A DNA stretch of 64,000 nucleotides from Angiostrongylus vasorum (GCA_018806985.1 JADANN010000066.1:244282-308281), one strand, 5' to 3'; positions 33,013 through 45,704 are shown, numbered from the stretch's first letter. The notes: a model not told the origin generated them from the sequence alone. Numbers and translations: made by a program.

Positions 33013-35945
33013 TTGGGTAGGACGAGTACGGAGAGGATGCTAAAATCTCAGGGCCATTGGAAGCTGCATGGATTACAAAGAATTATGGTGACGATCTGTA
33101 ACTACAATGCACGTACACTTACATCCAAGTCCTCGATAAAAGACTTGCTCATGCAAGCAAGAAGGATAAGGTACGACGTTATCGGCCTGGCCCAGACGAG
33201 ACGACGCCACCTATGTAACGTCGTCTATAAAACCGGAGAAGAACTGTTCCTCCGAACATGCGACAGTAGAGGAGTCGGCGACGTCGGCGTTCTCGTCAAC
33301 ACGAGTTTGTCCATGAACATCGATTCCGGATGTTTACGATTAAAAAGATGTGTATCAATACCGGCTTTGACAATCTTCGCCGTTTATGCGCCGACATAAA
33401 ACTATGACGAGGAAGAAGTCGAAGCGTTCTATATGGGCTTGGAGAAGTTCTGCAGAGAAGACCATACATTCTTCAAGGTCATTTCATTATTGGAGATTTC
33501 AACGCCAAGATTGTACCAAGAAGAACGTCTGAAGAACGCAACATTGGGACCCATGGATTAGAATGGAACGAACAGAGTGAGCGGCTATCTGAGTTTATCA
33601 TGGCGACCACGACCATCCATGGTAACTCGCAATTCCAGAAGCCTAACGCTAAACGGTGGGTGTGGGAGTCTCCCAATGGAGAGTACCATAACGAAATAGA
33701 CCACATCATAGTAATTAGAAGGTTTTGCCTAATCGATGTCTCTGTTGTCCCAAAATTCTACATGGGATCAGACCACCGTCTCCTTCTGTGCAAGATTCTA
33801 TTTCTCGCGGAAAGGAGAAAAACCCGCTAAATTCAAAAACCGAAGTCCCAGAACCACTGTAAACTGGGACTTATTCAATTCATTAGTCGGCTGTTGGAAG
33901 ATGCCGTTGTCGATAACATCGACGAAGAAATACCATCGGCTTATTCAACATCTTCACGTTAGCGCTATGAAAGCTGAGAGTTCTAGAGTCACCAAGAGAT
34001 ATCTGTCTCCAGAAACACTCGAGCTGATACGCCTGTGTGGAATCGCACGAGCTGCAGGCAACCGCGAACAAACGTCCGAACTTGGAAAACAATGCAGACA
34101 GGCGATAAAAGAAGATCTTAAAGGAAGAAGAGCAGCAGATGTGGTCGAAGCCGCAGAGGCTGGGAAAAGCGTTCGCAAAATCCACTGAAGCTTCGCCAAT
34201 TAGAAGACCAAGATGATTGCACTCCGACGCCCAGACGGAACAGTTACAGCGTCCAGAAAGGCAATAGAGAAAATCATTCACGAATACTACTCAGATCTTT
34301 CCGATAGCCACGTCCACCTTCTGTCATACGAAATAAAGGAGGATGGATATGTTGCACCACCGGTTCTCCCTTCCGAAATCCGACATGCCGTTTCGTCGGT
34401 GAAAAATAGAACAACACAAGGTCCGGACGGGATAAGACCAGAACACCTGAAGAACCTTCCGTCAATCCTTGTAAACACACTGGCTCGGCTCTTCACACGT
34501 TACCTGTCTGAATGCATGGTCCCTACCCAGTGGAAAACCAGCAAGACCGTGTTATCGTTTAAGAATGGTGACCTACACGATATAAGCAACTATCGCCCAA
34601 TCTGCTTGCTGTCTGTCGTCTACAAACTTTTTCTCTCGAGTCATCCTAAAGAGGATTGACAGAACATTGGACGAAGGACAGCCATGTGAGCAAGCAGGGT
34701 TTCGAAAAGGATTTAGTACGATGGTCCACATCCACACGATAATAAGGCTCATTGAAGTATCGCGAGAGTACAAAAGACCGCTCTGTCTCTCTTTCATCGA
34801 TTTACAAAAAGGCCTTTGATTCAATTGACATAGAAGTAGTCATGGAAGCCTTTGATAGAGTCCCCCACTCAGTACATAAAGATTCTTCGTGAGTTGTACA
34901 AAAAAATTTAACAACCAAGATTTCACCATTCTACAACGATATTAACATCGACGTCAAAGGAGGGGGTTAGGCAAGGCGATACCATCTCGCCAAAATTATC
35001 TTTTAACGCCACTTTCCAGAACGTCATTTGAACACTGGAATGGGATAAAATGGGAGTGAAAATCGGTGATCGGCAGTTACACCATCTTCGCTTTGCTGGT
35101 GACGTCGTCCATGTAACACCAAACATTAGCCAAGCGGAACGTATGCTTACCGACTTTGTTAAAGCCCATGGAAAGATTGGTCTTCGACTAAATCGCACAA
35201 GAACGATGTTTATGCGGAACGGATTAGTTTCGTATGCGCCATTCACGCTCAACGGTACGAATATCTCCTAATGCTCCAGTTGTGTCTATCTAGTTCGTGA
35301 AATCAACATGATGAACGACTTAGCTCCAGAGCTGAACAGAAGGAAACGAGCGGATTGGGGAGCCTTCAAGAGCATCGAGGATGTAGTGAAGAGGACAAAG
35401 AACACCCGACTCCATGCTCACCTTTTCGACTCAACGGTACTTCCTGGCCTAACGTATGCGTCAGAAACCTGGTCGCTGCTTAAGCAGGATGAAAGATCAC
35501 TCAGCGTTATCGAACGCGCAGTCGAAAGGACGATGCTAGGAGTATCCCTTTTCACACAAGTAAAGGATGGGATCCGAAGCTCCGATATGCGTCAACGATA
35601 AAAAATCAAAGATACCGTTCTACGCATCAAACTGTCGAAGATAAGGTGGGCCGGGCACGTAATGCGTATGAATTATAAACGATGGAGCAGTGCCGTTAAT
35701 GACTGGTTTCCTCGGGATGTCAAACGTACAGCAGGAAGACCACCGACCTGTGGTCAGAGTTCTTGACGAGGAGACTAGAAGAAAGATATGATGCTCGACG
35801 AGTCCCTAGAGCGAGCAGAACCCACTGGGCTACTCTTGCACGCGACAGGGAAATTTGGAAGATTTACTGGCGCTCGCTCGAGTCACTCGACGATCAACGG
35901 AAGTACAGGTGATAAAGATGATACTGGGTCATTAATATCGTGCTG
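33013..35945 (+). mobile_element. RTE-type non-LTR retrotransposon, near full coding length, inactivated
   Basis: The longest copy here. The APE-type endonuclease spans 33085-33820: TICNYNARTLTSKSSIKDL, a degraded LAQTRRR for the LQETK box, FAVYAPT, a frameshift near 33475, [19 protein letters not shown], and SDHR at 33770-33781. The RT spans 34213-35270: QGPDGIRPEHL, NYRPICLLSVVYKLF, frameshift near 34632, GFRKGFST, SFIDLQKGL, and the catalytic box as HHLRFAGDVV, so FADD has become FAGD. The C-terminus (35308-35880) reads MMNDLAPELN, TYASETWSLLKQDERS, IRWAGHVMR and KRTAGRPP. Stops and frameshifts exclude activity. It ends near CACTCGACGATCAACGG at 35884-35900. Confidence 0.95.
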
Positions 35946-36960
35946 GATAGGCCGTAAGTTAACGTTTTTTTCGCATAAGGAATTGTACACATTTCTAGTA
36001 GTCAAAAAGGGTTTTGACATGATACTCAGTGGATCTCTGGGATTTGTATTTCTCCGGAACGCGGGTGAAGTAACCTCTATGACATCATTATTCAAAAGTT
36101 CTCAGGGGGAACGAAACCCTTCACAGGATTTTCCTCGGTTTGTATGAACACTGGGTGCATAGTTCATGAAATGTGGAAATACATTAGTTATGTACAAATG
36201 TCACCATTTTTTATGCAGCTTAAACTCTGCTTTCATGCTGTTGCAAGGCCGTTTTCTGCGCTTGTGACTGATCTTTACATGGAGGGATCGAATGCCATTT
36301 AGGACTTTAGTTGAATGACAATGTCGAATAAGTACTTTCCTCATTTTGAAAATAAATTGGAAATCTTTATGGAACACCAAATCCTGAACGGTCTTCTATG
36401 TTCATAGTCTTTTTAATTTGAAACCAAATGAAGTTTTCCTCCAGGCGAAAAGCTGCGCAGTTTTTTTTGTGTGTTCCACGAATTCGCATCAATTTGCCAA
36501 TCTAAGTGATTGTTTCCCTGAACGACAAACACAAGGTAGGCTAAGTTTCACCAAGTACAATATATTGCCAATTCTTAGGATAAGTTCCCATATATGTGAG
36601 ACAGTTGCTTTGGAATGTTTTCATAAGTTCATCACACGTTGAATTTGGCGTCATCTAGTCAAGTTCACACATCATCATCCTCTACGCACTGAAGAGGCTT
36701 GTTAACAAAACTTCGCCTTCCATCTTCATATCCACAGAGCACTTCATCGATTTCTCCTGAAAACTAGATGATTTAATCAACATCAAGGTGATCTGTACAA
36801 TTCAGACCTTCGAAAGCTACTTGTCTTTTCTGTTGCGGGATCATACATTTAACGCCAAGTATTGATGGGTCGTCAATCTGCCTTGATTCAACAGCAAGTA
36901 TCCTGAGAAGGTATGGTGACCCCCCAAAAAGATATATAGATCTGCTGTGATAGTAACTGT
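35946..36960. other. Unassigned interval
   Basis: No gene or repeat family recognised; several overlapping short frames lack domains. Confidence 0.35.
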
Positions 36961-37500
36961 ATATATGAAGGTTTTTGGTGAGTTGCATAAAAAATATCAC
37001 AGCCAGTATGTCACCATTCTACAGCAATATTAACATCAACGTCAAAAGAGGGGTTAGGAATGGCGAAACCATCTGACCAAAATTATTTACCGCCACCCTC
37101 GAGAACGCCGTGAGAACATTGGAATGGGACAACATTTTAGGGAAAATCGATGGCCGTCGATTACACAATCTTCGCTTTGCTGATGACATCGTTCTTATAA
37201 CATCAGACATTAGCCAGGCGGAACGCGAATGCTTGTCGACTTTGATAAAGCCTGTGGAAAATTGGTCTTCTACTAAATCGCACAAAAACGATGCTCATGA
37301 GAAATAGATTGGTAATGTGTGCTGTATTCTTCCCCAACGGAATGAATATCTACGATTGCTCCAGTTATGTCAAGCTAAGTCTGGAAATTAACATTATAAA
37401 CGACTTAGCTCCGGAGTTGAGCGGGAGCGAATAAGGTGTTTAAGGACTAGAAGCCCACTGGAGTCACTCGACGATCAACGGGACAACAAGTGGTACAGGT
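36961..37500 (+). mobile_element. RTE-type retrotransposon fragment, internally deleted
   Basis: GELHKKYHSQYVTILQQY-like sequence near 36980 precedes the RT box LHNLRFADDIVLITSDIS at 37163-37217, where the catalytic FADD is kept. After a frameshift comes KPVENWSSTKSHKNDAHEK. A jump at about 37425 joins directly to the element's 3' end (GGAGTCACTCGACGATCAACGGGAC), so about 500 bases of C-terminal coding sequence are missing. Confidence 0.85.
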
Positions 37501-38159
37501 GAGTGTGTACGGGTGGGCTGTAGATGTTCGAATACTGTTGGTTGCTCTAGTTCGCACATAAACTTAAGGCAACTCTTTTACGTCCCATTTAACCTTTTTT
37601 CAAAGAAGATCTCAGTAATACCTTTGCTAAACTTTCCCAATCCAGAGATCAGCTTCCGCCGCCTTGGAAATTGCATATTCTGAAGAATATCGTCATTATG
37701 TCAATGACAGCAGCAGAAGCAAGAAAAACGCTCTACATTTAGAGCATTTTTAGAAAAAAATCCAATTTGTCGAATACTCAGCTAATTACTGAATACCAAG
37801 CTAGTTTAATCCACAAAAAAATTTGTGCAACAAGGGTTCAACAAGGGTTCAAAATCGTAATTTTGCCACAATAATATCATTCGTATGTTGCAATTTTCTT
37901 TTCTGATGGACTTACACAACGTTCAAAAGAATTTTGATTTCGAAACGAAATGACTTACTCAGCTCCTTGTGATTGATGGTTTTTATCATGGACGACTTGA
38001 TTGGATATCTCCTTGAGCCATCTGGGAAGAAAACATTACACAACGATGAAGACTATTCTTTACCTTATACAAAACGATCTCTAGCTTTTCATACTGTCGC
38101 ATGTTTGTTTGCACACAACCGGACAGAGAAATGCCGCTGCTCGAAACAACCCCCTAATC
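37501..38159. other. Unassigned interval
   Basis: No recognisable coding sequence. If the RhoGEF remnant continued downstream on the minus strand its last exons would fall here, but I cannot find them. Confidence 0.3.
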
Positions 38160-40111
38160 TATTGAGCTGTCATTTCACGCCAAGCTATTTTTCTTGAGCA
38201 CCATTCGTTTCAACTAACCGGTTATCACATATCAAAGAAAACAGCCAACTTCTAAATTTTTTATATGCAACCACATAATCACTTACGTTTTAACTTCAGT
38301 TGCTGTGGCGGCTACGAGGTTTTAAGTTTGGGCACCGTCCTTCGTGTCGAAGATAAGAAAGAGGGCGCACTTATCATCCGCATTCGCCTTGGCCATTAAA
38401 GAAGCCAACGGCATAATCGGAAACCGTTTTGTCTTTTTTGAAGTTTCCAGAGCCTATGAAAAAATATAGCGAAGAACTCTTTTTCTATACTATTTAGAAT
38501 AGACTACGACAAATCGTCAATATTTACAGTAATGCCTTTAACTGCAACTTGTCATTGCCGTGTTCTGTGAGGAAAACCAGCAGGTCTTTCAGCAGCACAT
38601 CATGTGGTTTAATCCTTTTTTACGGCTAAACCGACACGACAGTGGCGTGTGGTGCACAAGCCGATATCTAAAGATTTCACTAGACCACCTTGCTTTAACT
38701 GACTAGCTGACTAACTAACACATTTCGTAAGGCTGCTCAACTCTCTTCAAAGAGTTCATTTGTAGTTGCTCTTGTAAGCTTGGGACAAAAATAGCATTAC
38801 AAATAGTCCACCTTGTCAAGTCCAGATGGGCGTAGTCGTGGCCTCCATACTCCTTGTCGAACGGGGTTGTGTCCAACCGCCATTGCAGCTCTTCAAGGCG
38901 GCGAACATTTTCGGCGTTTTCCTTTGCCGTATTCACGGCTCTCAAAATGCGCTTCGTCGACTCCACAGTACGGAGAAGACGATCATGTTTCTGGAACCAC
39001 ATCAATTTTGCTCATCTAGAAGGTACTATCGTAGCTTTGCATTGAATGCCTTTCATCTCCATAATGGGCTAATTTCCAACGCACAAAGAGACTATGCGAC
39101 CATATTTCACAATATTATCCACAACATATTCCTGTGCAAATCATATTCACGTTAGAGACTAGAGAAACTTTTTTTTCATTTCACTTCTATCAAGGAAACC
39201 TGAAACTAAAACTTGGTGTAAGCAGATTCATTTCGGTAACTTCCTTATTTGAAAATAGGAGAAAAGCTTCTTCGTAACAGCAATGAAAAATGTGCTAGTA
39301 GAAGTACCACACAAACCTCGCTCTCCACGTCCGTATGTTTGGCGATCGCCTCCAATAGAAGCGGACACTTTACCAGTCGTTGCATCTCAACTGGAAGATA
39401 GTCCTTCAGTTGCAATCACCGGCACAAAGGGTTTTCTCCGGCTTCGACGAGGAATCGCACCAACGATTCACCTTTATCCGTTTCGCATATTGAATTATTC
39501 AGTCTTTGATAGTTGATGTTTCTTCAATTCGTTTTTGTCTCCTATTAGGCTATTTAGAAAACGAACAACGAAAGTCCAACATGGTCGTCCAAATTAAGAA
39601 CTTGAATTCTTGCACCCTAGGGAAGTCGCAAGGCGTCAATCTCCGATACTTAAAAGCAGAAGACTGTCTCAGGTGACACTTTGGGAGCGGCATCGTCATG
39701 AATAACCCGAAAATTTCATGAAACTAAAACTTGCCCGAACAACAAACTGCCAGTTAAACGAAACCTATTCTGGGAACTGCACTAATTTCGATTATGCAGC
39801 ATCGAATTATCTATGGTCAGCTCTTTTCTAATCTTGGTAAATCAGTAAGAGATTATTAATGGATACAATATTCGTCAACCATTGATAATGATATCGTCAA
39901 CACCCTCGAGGAATGAAATGATATGCAGCTTTCGCAACCAACTACTTTTAACCCTTCATAATAAGGTCGTATACGTGAATTCCAACTGCAATACCTAAGA
40001 GCAACACAAAATTACAATCTGGGCAATTCTAGCTGGAGTTATTGTTATTTAAACTTTTAAACTATATTCCGGTGTTTTCGTGACAATTGCAACAGTAAAC
40101 CGCCAAAATCC

Positions 40112-40385
40112 TCGCCGTTAATCAATTCCAAAGGCTTGCACCATGGAATGCACTGGACTTGACCAAACATCGCTAGAGGTGATTGAATGAACATCTGGTC
40201 TATACCATTACTTAATGTGGTCTACTGATGTATCAAGGCAGTGCCACCATCCTCCCAGCAGCACTGTGGTACCAATTTGCCAACCCCGGAGGGATGGAAG
40301 GGTTGGTGAGTCCGGTGCAGAATGGAAGCAGTGACCACATGTATTGCAGGTCATCTCTAACCACAGCGCCTCAATTTTAACAGCA
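40112..40385 (-). repeat. tRNA-derived SINE, family B, copy 9
   Basis: A diverged minus-strand copy: GTTAATCAATTCC, CATGGAATGCACTGGACTTGAC, GGTGATTGAATGAACATCTGG, CATCCTCCCAGCAGCACTGTGG and ACCCCGGAGGGATGGAAGG. The tail is lost. It lies in the intron of the RhoGEF remnant between 41036 and 39505. Confidence 0.75.
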
Positions 40386-40394
40386 CCTTGAAAT

Positions 40395-40520
40395 AATGAC
40401 AAAGGATAAGGAAACAGTGTTTGGCGTTAATTATCCCCCTAAGTACACGCTATGTTTTCGACAGCATTTGGAACAAACATACTTGTGGTTGAATGTTTAT
40501 CTGGTCTGTACTAAGTTGAT
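40395..40520 (-). repeat. tRNA-derived SINE, family B, partial copy 10
   Basis: Only the tail-proximal third is left: ATGACAAAGGATAAGG, GTTTGGCGTTAATTATCCCCC, then a diverged body ending at TGGTTGAATGTTTATCTGGTC. Confidence 0.55.
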
Positions 40521-40552
40521 GTTGTATCAGATCAGCGTTTTTATTTGTCCGG

Positions 40553-40942
40553 TATACTTACTTGGATGTTTGGATGGCCCGCCCTCACTGGTTGTGCGGC
40601 CCAGCACAATCTCCAATTTTTCGCAATTTTGATCGTTTAGCTATTGTGATTCCCTGGAGTCTGAAAGTCAGGCAAGCCAAAGTCTACCTCAGGTCTTCGC
40701 CAGCACTGACAGTTCCTTATTGATGAGAGGAAGATTTGCCATCATGCGACTAGATTGGTGCTAGGATGGTGACGGATCCCTTGATTTATTCTTTGCTGGA
40801 CATCCTAATGGAAACGCCGTATTCCATCTCACCTTCGGAGATCCTGCCAGGGAGACGAATCGCCCAGCTGCATATCACAGCCCAACACCACGGAACGGAA
40901 CGCCTCCCAGCCACGATGAGGTGGTAAACAGTTGAAACGTTT
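40553..40942 (-). repeat. A-repeat, copy 6
   Basis: A full-length minus-strand copy: tail complement ATACTTACTTGGATG, GATGGCCCGCCC, AATCTCCAATTTTTCG, CTACCTCAGGTCTTCGCCAGCAC, GATTTGCCATCATGCGAC and GATGAGGTGGTAAACAG. It lies in the same intron of the RhoGEF remnant as B copies 9 and 10. Confidence 0.84.
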
Positions 40943-42214
40943 TCTGGATTCTGGTATATGGACTGATTGTCTTCAAAGAATAGCAGCAGTAGTATTGCAA
41001 CTTGTGACTTAGGTACATAATGAAACAAAACGAACCTTGTTCGTAGGACTTCGAGCGCATGCTCTTGGTTTTCGCAAAACGTTGTGGTGACCTGCAGGAA
41101 CTTTTTCATCAGTTTCACCGTCAAACGTATTTTCCAAGAGCTCAGCTACATTTCCATAAAGACCACTGACACTAGGATCTCTCCTCCACTGGAATCATCT
41201 TATTATTGACGAACTAGACCTCAATTTTAAGCACTTATCACTGTTCACTATGGTATTTCTAAAGGGCAAAATCCTTTTTATTTTCAAGCAATTCATATAA
41301 ATTAACCACATGGTAAACATTTCTCTCGCAATTTTGTAGCGGTATCACACCTCACAGAGGAGAGCCTGCTTGCTCATTTGTTCGCCTCTATCACGAAAAT
41401 ACAGTAAATCGTTAGCTTAGTCGAAACACTGATAGTTTTAAAAACTGTCGTAGCTATTCAAAAACTCAAACGAATATGAAAAAATATGTACTTATTCAAC
41501 AGCTCGTCGCATTTGACGTGACATTCCCATGTAGATCTCAATAACTTCATCAATGTTTGAGAACAGCAGTTGCGTTACATTCGGTGACACCACGTTATTC
41601 CACGACATAGGGTTGTGGAGTACTCCAGACAGCACTTTCAAATTTCGCACATGTGTACGCTCTGTGTGGAACAGTTCTGAAAAAAAAGAACCATAAATAG
41701 AGTCTTATTGTCAATGCATCACTAAAGGTATACGTGAAATCAAACCCATGGTGGCGACCGCTACATAAGCCACGATAAGGGTCTATCGTTGCTATTAGTA
41801 CGCTACAGTATGCGTGTATCAAAAAACAATCATTGTTTTACTTTGCATGCTCAGTTTCGGTTGTTTGAGCTATGTATACGTATAGTAACAATATGGAGAT
41901 TACCTTTAATAAGTTCTTGCCTATTTCTTTCTTCCGGTCCCAGATTCTGCACCACATCAAATCCGACCAGTTGATCCAACCGGGGTGCTTCGGTTTCCAT
42001 TTCGACATCGCTGTCGTTTTCCGAAGCGCCAATACCTTCCATTTCTAGCACCACCATCTTCGCCTTAGGTTCATTTTTTCTCTTGTTAAAAGTAATTACT
42101 TTAATTTCGGAAGTGTCATGTTACTACTGAACTACTATTGCTAACGTATTATTATTATTGTAAGTTTTATTAAAGCATTATTATTGCACTTTAGTAAGCA
42201 TTATTCAAGTCTTA

Positions 42215-42370
42215 TTACTTCTATGTTTGGTTATGGAGGTGTTTGGCCAATTAGATAGCAGTCAACTTCACCTTTGCAGACTTTGCAGAACGCAATATTC
42301 ACCTCGAAATTTGCTTCACCGTGATGAAGAATAAAGTAACACCTCGTGTTTGATCCACGAGAATATAAGG
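42215..42370 (+). repeat. Penelope-like 3' end, hammerhead lost
   Basis: It begins TTGGTTATGGAGGTGTTTGGCC, as at 59147, and ends AATAAAGTAACACCTCGTGTTTG, as at 59255-59275. In between, the CTGAAGA and GAAAC boxes are gone. Confidence 0.55.
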
Positions 42371-42559
42371 CATTATTATCGTTCATTTCGGAAAAATTGT
42401 CACTTGTACAACGTCCCAGAGCGGTCGTTCATTCTCCATTCCTACTTTCTTTTCTGGTTTCGGTTTTAACATTGTCTCCGAATCACCGAAGACCGAGCGA
42501 ACGAGTCGTTGTCGAAATGATAATTCCTTTGGATCCACATATTGGTAAAGACCTGAAAA

Positions 42560-43070
42560 CAACCTTACAAGGTCATGTTGTGACTCCAGGGAGGAATTGC
42601 TGTGCCAGCAATAGCCCGGCATTGGGACGCCACATACTAGTTGCTTCCTTCTATGACGTCAGGGAGTGACAGGACCAGTGAGAGGCCACAAAATTTGAGC
42701 TTACGCAGGACGACACTGGAACCGAATCTGACGAACATACGCGAGACACACGGTGTTAATTGTTTCTTATTCTGCATTGTATTCTTATTCAGATAATGCC
42801 AGAGCCCTTCCATTGACACAGATCATCACGCAGTTCTTAAAGCCACAGATCGTATAAAATTCTATGTGGTCGTACTGCAGGAAACAAAAAGTGTCAACTA
42901 CGCATCACAGGAAGATCATAATCATCAATTGCTACTCATCGACCGATGCAGCTGATGAAGACGAATTAAATGCATTCTAGTGTCAGTCGGAGGGAATTAT
43001 CCGCTGTGATAAAGCGTATTATATAAATCTGTTGCTGGAGACCTCAACGCTAGAACAGGAAAGCGCAAAG
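42560..43070 (+). mobile_element. RTE endonuclease fragment, first of two direct copies
   Basis: It aligns by eye with the first part of the copy at 43430-44330: AGAGGCCACA...CACTGGAACCGAATCTGACGA matches 43550-43600, and GTACTGCAGGAAACAAAAAG, then AATTGCTACTCATCGACCGATGC, matches 43727-43905. The coding frame is destroyed and an internal block is missing. Confidence 0.6.
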
Positions 43071-43429
43071 AAAGCAAAGAAAGGATCGAAATTTTGCATT
43101 AGGCGAAGAATAACAGTTGGAAAAACTTGCAGGAAAACTCCCATCGCCACAAACAGAAAAAAACCATCAGAAGCAACACAAAAAAAACCAATCTGTAAAA
43201 AATGGAATTGCACCACTGTAATGTTCCGCTATCCCCCTCTAAGGAAGAAACCAGACAGAAAAAAGGAGAGCAGCATAAGCTACATTCGAGCGTCTCAAAG
43301 AAGCCATCGAGCGAGAGGAGAAACCAAAGCTTTAAGGTTACGTTTCTCGATTTAGTTCTCAAAGCACTCTGTTATGCAATGGAGACGTGTGCTGATACTT
43401 CAATCCATGGGACGCTGGAACGATCTCTT

Positions 43430-44330
43430 CTGAAATGCAATGTCAAGTCAGGACTCCGAGAAGGATCAAGTTGCTCAACCAGTCACAGCCTCAGTACCAG
43501 TCACACTGGATGCTCCTGTGTGTGACATCAGACGGTGAAACGGCCGCTGAGAAGCCACACAGTTTCGGGTTACGCAAAGCGTCACTGGAACTGGATCTGA
43601 CAAAGGCACAGACGATGGGCCATGGAGATTGCTTCTTCTTCTGCACATGTGTCAGAACACTCTCCTCAGATGCTTATCTTCTCGTAGTTGCTGAAGCCGC
43701 AGAACGTACCAAGCTTCATGCTGTCGAACTGCAGGAAACAAAAATCGGCAAGACCGACATACGCCAACTAAACAGCGGCACACTTGTCACTCGTGGAGAA
43801 AACGTTCCGTCACCAAATGTCGGTGGCGTGCGCTTTGTCGCCCACCCGTCCATTCAACTGACGCGTTATAGGAAGATCAAAGCCGTCAATTGCTGCTCAA
43901 CAACCGATGCTGCTCGTGAGTGCGGATTGGATGCATCCTGCTATCAGTTGGAGGGAGTAATCCGCAGTGATATAGCGTATTGTCAGTTTATTATCGGAGA
44001 GTTCAACGCTACTATAGGGAAAGCCAACGAGAGCGAATATAGGATGGAAAATTTCGTATGAGGAGAAGGAAATGAGCGTAGAAACCTAGAGCGACTGCTG
44101 TCTGCAGCATCTCTCTATCACGGGAACTAGTTTTTCCGGAAGAACGAAAGCCACTGCTGGATACTGGAGTCTCCGAACGCCACAACTCATGCAGAAGTCG
44201 ACCATATTCTGACAAACAGAATATTGCCCCACTTGAGAAATAGATAGTCCCATCTGGATCCCTGGATCACTGATAAGAGTATCGGACACATAGAGTACAG
44301 ATCTTCAACGATTAGCTCTCAGTTTGAAAA
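43430..44330 (+). mobile_element. RTE-type APE endonuclease fragment, second lineage
   Basis: The open frame at 43435-44061 carries the endonuclease: CVRTLSSDAYLLVVAEAAER, HAVELQETKIGKTD (the LQETK metal-binding box), GGVRFVAHPS, NCCSTTDAA and FIIGEFNATIGKA (GDFNA with D changed to E). After a stop the frame resumes near 44150 with CWILESPNATTHAEVDHILT. It ends before any RT. Its wording differs from the 33 kb copy and resembles the minus-strand fragment at 14.9-15.9 kb. Confidence 0.85.
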
Positions 44331-45704
44331 TGTCCGTTGCAGTGGACGGTCGTGTGGCGAGATATTCCATTCGAAGTTTCCTACCGTTAAGTCTGGTTCT
44401 ACCTTAAAGTTGATGAACACTTCAGCTAATCAGTAATCCTCCTGTACTCTATCCCTCTAATGAACTTTCCTATTATTCTAGTCACCTCTCTAAGTGTGTC
44501 TCACCGTATCCATTTGAAAGCCGTCCACTTTATTGCAACTGCAATCATATAGTTTTGTCTGTTTTTGTAGAATTCATTAGCTCTTAATATTTTCATAACT
44601 GAAATGTCGACAATCTGTGTGCAGCTTTAGTTTTGAAGTAGTTTCCGTTCCCAGACACTTCCAAAAATTTGCTTTCTTGACTTGACTTATGAATTTTGCT
44701 TAGTAATATTTGACATCTTTTTCTTTTTTTTCTTCTTTTTAATCTTCCTGGCTGCCGTTTCCACTCATCACTTTATCACTTTGATAAGGATCCCATCTTT
44801 TTACTCATCTTTCAGAAAATTTGAGTCTTCCGTCCCACCTCTGCGCGAGGTGAAATGGTTAATGACGACGCTCTGCCAACTTGTTTCGAACTGACTAAAA
44901 AAGGAGAAATGTTATGCAGCCTGCCTTAATTTTCTTCGTACACGTGCAGTTTTGTTTCGGTCATTATTCTTCTAAATTTCTAGCAAGTTCCGAATTTAGC
45001 CATTGCAATCCTCTTAGAGGCACCTGCGTTGGGTACTGAAGACCCTACGATTTCATCCCCTGTTTTACTCACAGTTCGGACACTGATGCTCCTCAGTCGG
45101 TGATATGCGAAATGCTTGCAGATATCACTGCTGCGACGTTACGGTTTCGAGGTATATTTTCTTTGTTCTCTTTAATTTTTTCTTGCATTCACTCGTGCAA
45201 TCGTTTGTAGACTAATGAACGATAAGGCCAGTGAGAGTAGAGCATGCGGGAACGGAGGAGCTGTACTGAGAGATCAAAATTTATTTTCTGGTGCACTATT
45301 GTTTACCAAGAGATAGGTGGCAATAGCCAAGACATCACACACTAGAGATCACACTAATTATAGATCATATTAATCATCTAGATCATATTATATTAAAGAC
45401 CAATCCTTCAGTTAAGGTAGCGTCCAATTTGCAGACGCAAAAGGATGGATCATCTAAAGACCACAAATGTATTGCAGAGTACGCCCAACCGTGGCGCTAC
45501 CTTCATCATCAACAATGTGACATCTTAGAATTAAACAACGTAATTGGTGAACAACTGCTTATTCACGGCTACCATAAGAGAAACATACAATGAGCACTAA
45601 ATAAAAATTTTCGGCAAAAAAATTTGGTAGGGTCAGAACAAGGAACAAAGCAGTTCTGAAGCAAACACGAGTAGATACCCACAACATTAAACATATTTAA
45701 CATT
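44331..45704. other. Unassigned interval, with one spliceable short frame
   Basis: An 80-base block at 45074-45152 has a good acceptor (TTTTACTCACAG), a good donor (CGAG then GTATAT) and one open phase (DAPQSVICEMLADITAATLR). No partner exon or family found. The rest is AT-rich and unrecognised. Confidence 0.25.

Larger units (their letters stand above)
38160..42057 (-). pseudogene. RhoGEF (ARHGEF1/11/12, RHGF-1 class) DH-PH region, probable unprocessed pseudogene
   Basis: Minus-strand exons in order: 42057-41904 (LDQLVGFDVVQNLGPEERNR), 41676-41492 (ELFHTERTHVRNLKVL, the start of the DH domain), 41188-41036 (NVAELLENTFDGETDEK; TTTFCENQEHALEVL), about 39505-39317 (FLVEAGENPLCR, LQLKDYLPVEMQRLVKCP, LLLEAIAKHT), 38990-38812 (RRLEELQWRLDTTPF; AHLDLT), 38667-38536 and 38453-38287 (PH domain: DVLLKDLLVFL; ANADDKCALFLIFDT). 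The family activates Rho GTPases. Lesions: TAA at 41492-41494, an extra base in an A run near 41103, TGA at 39416-39418 where relatives have Arg, a missing A in the run at 38616-38621, TAA at 38322-38324. Intron phases still fit. The N-terminal PDZ/RGS part is not seen. Confidence 0.85.

Noticed and set aside
44985..45155. A long candidate exon with T-rich acceptor
   Set aside because: No reading frame is open across it; only the last 80 bases could be an exon, noted with low confidence.
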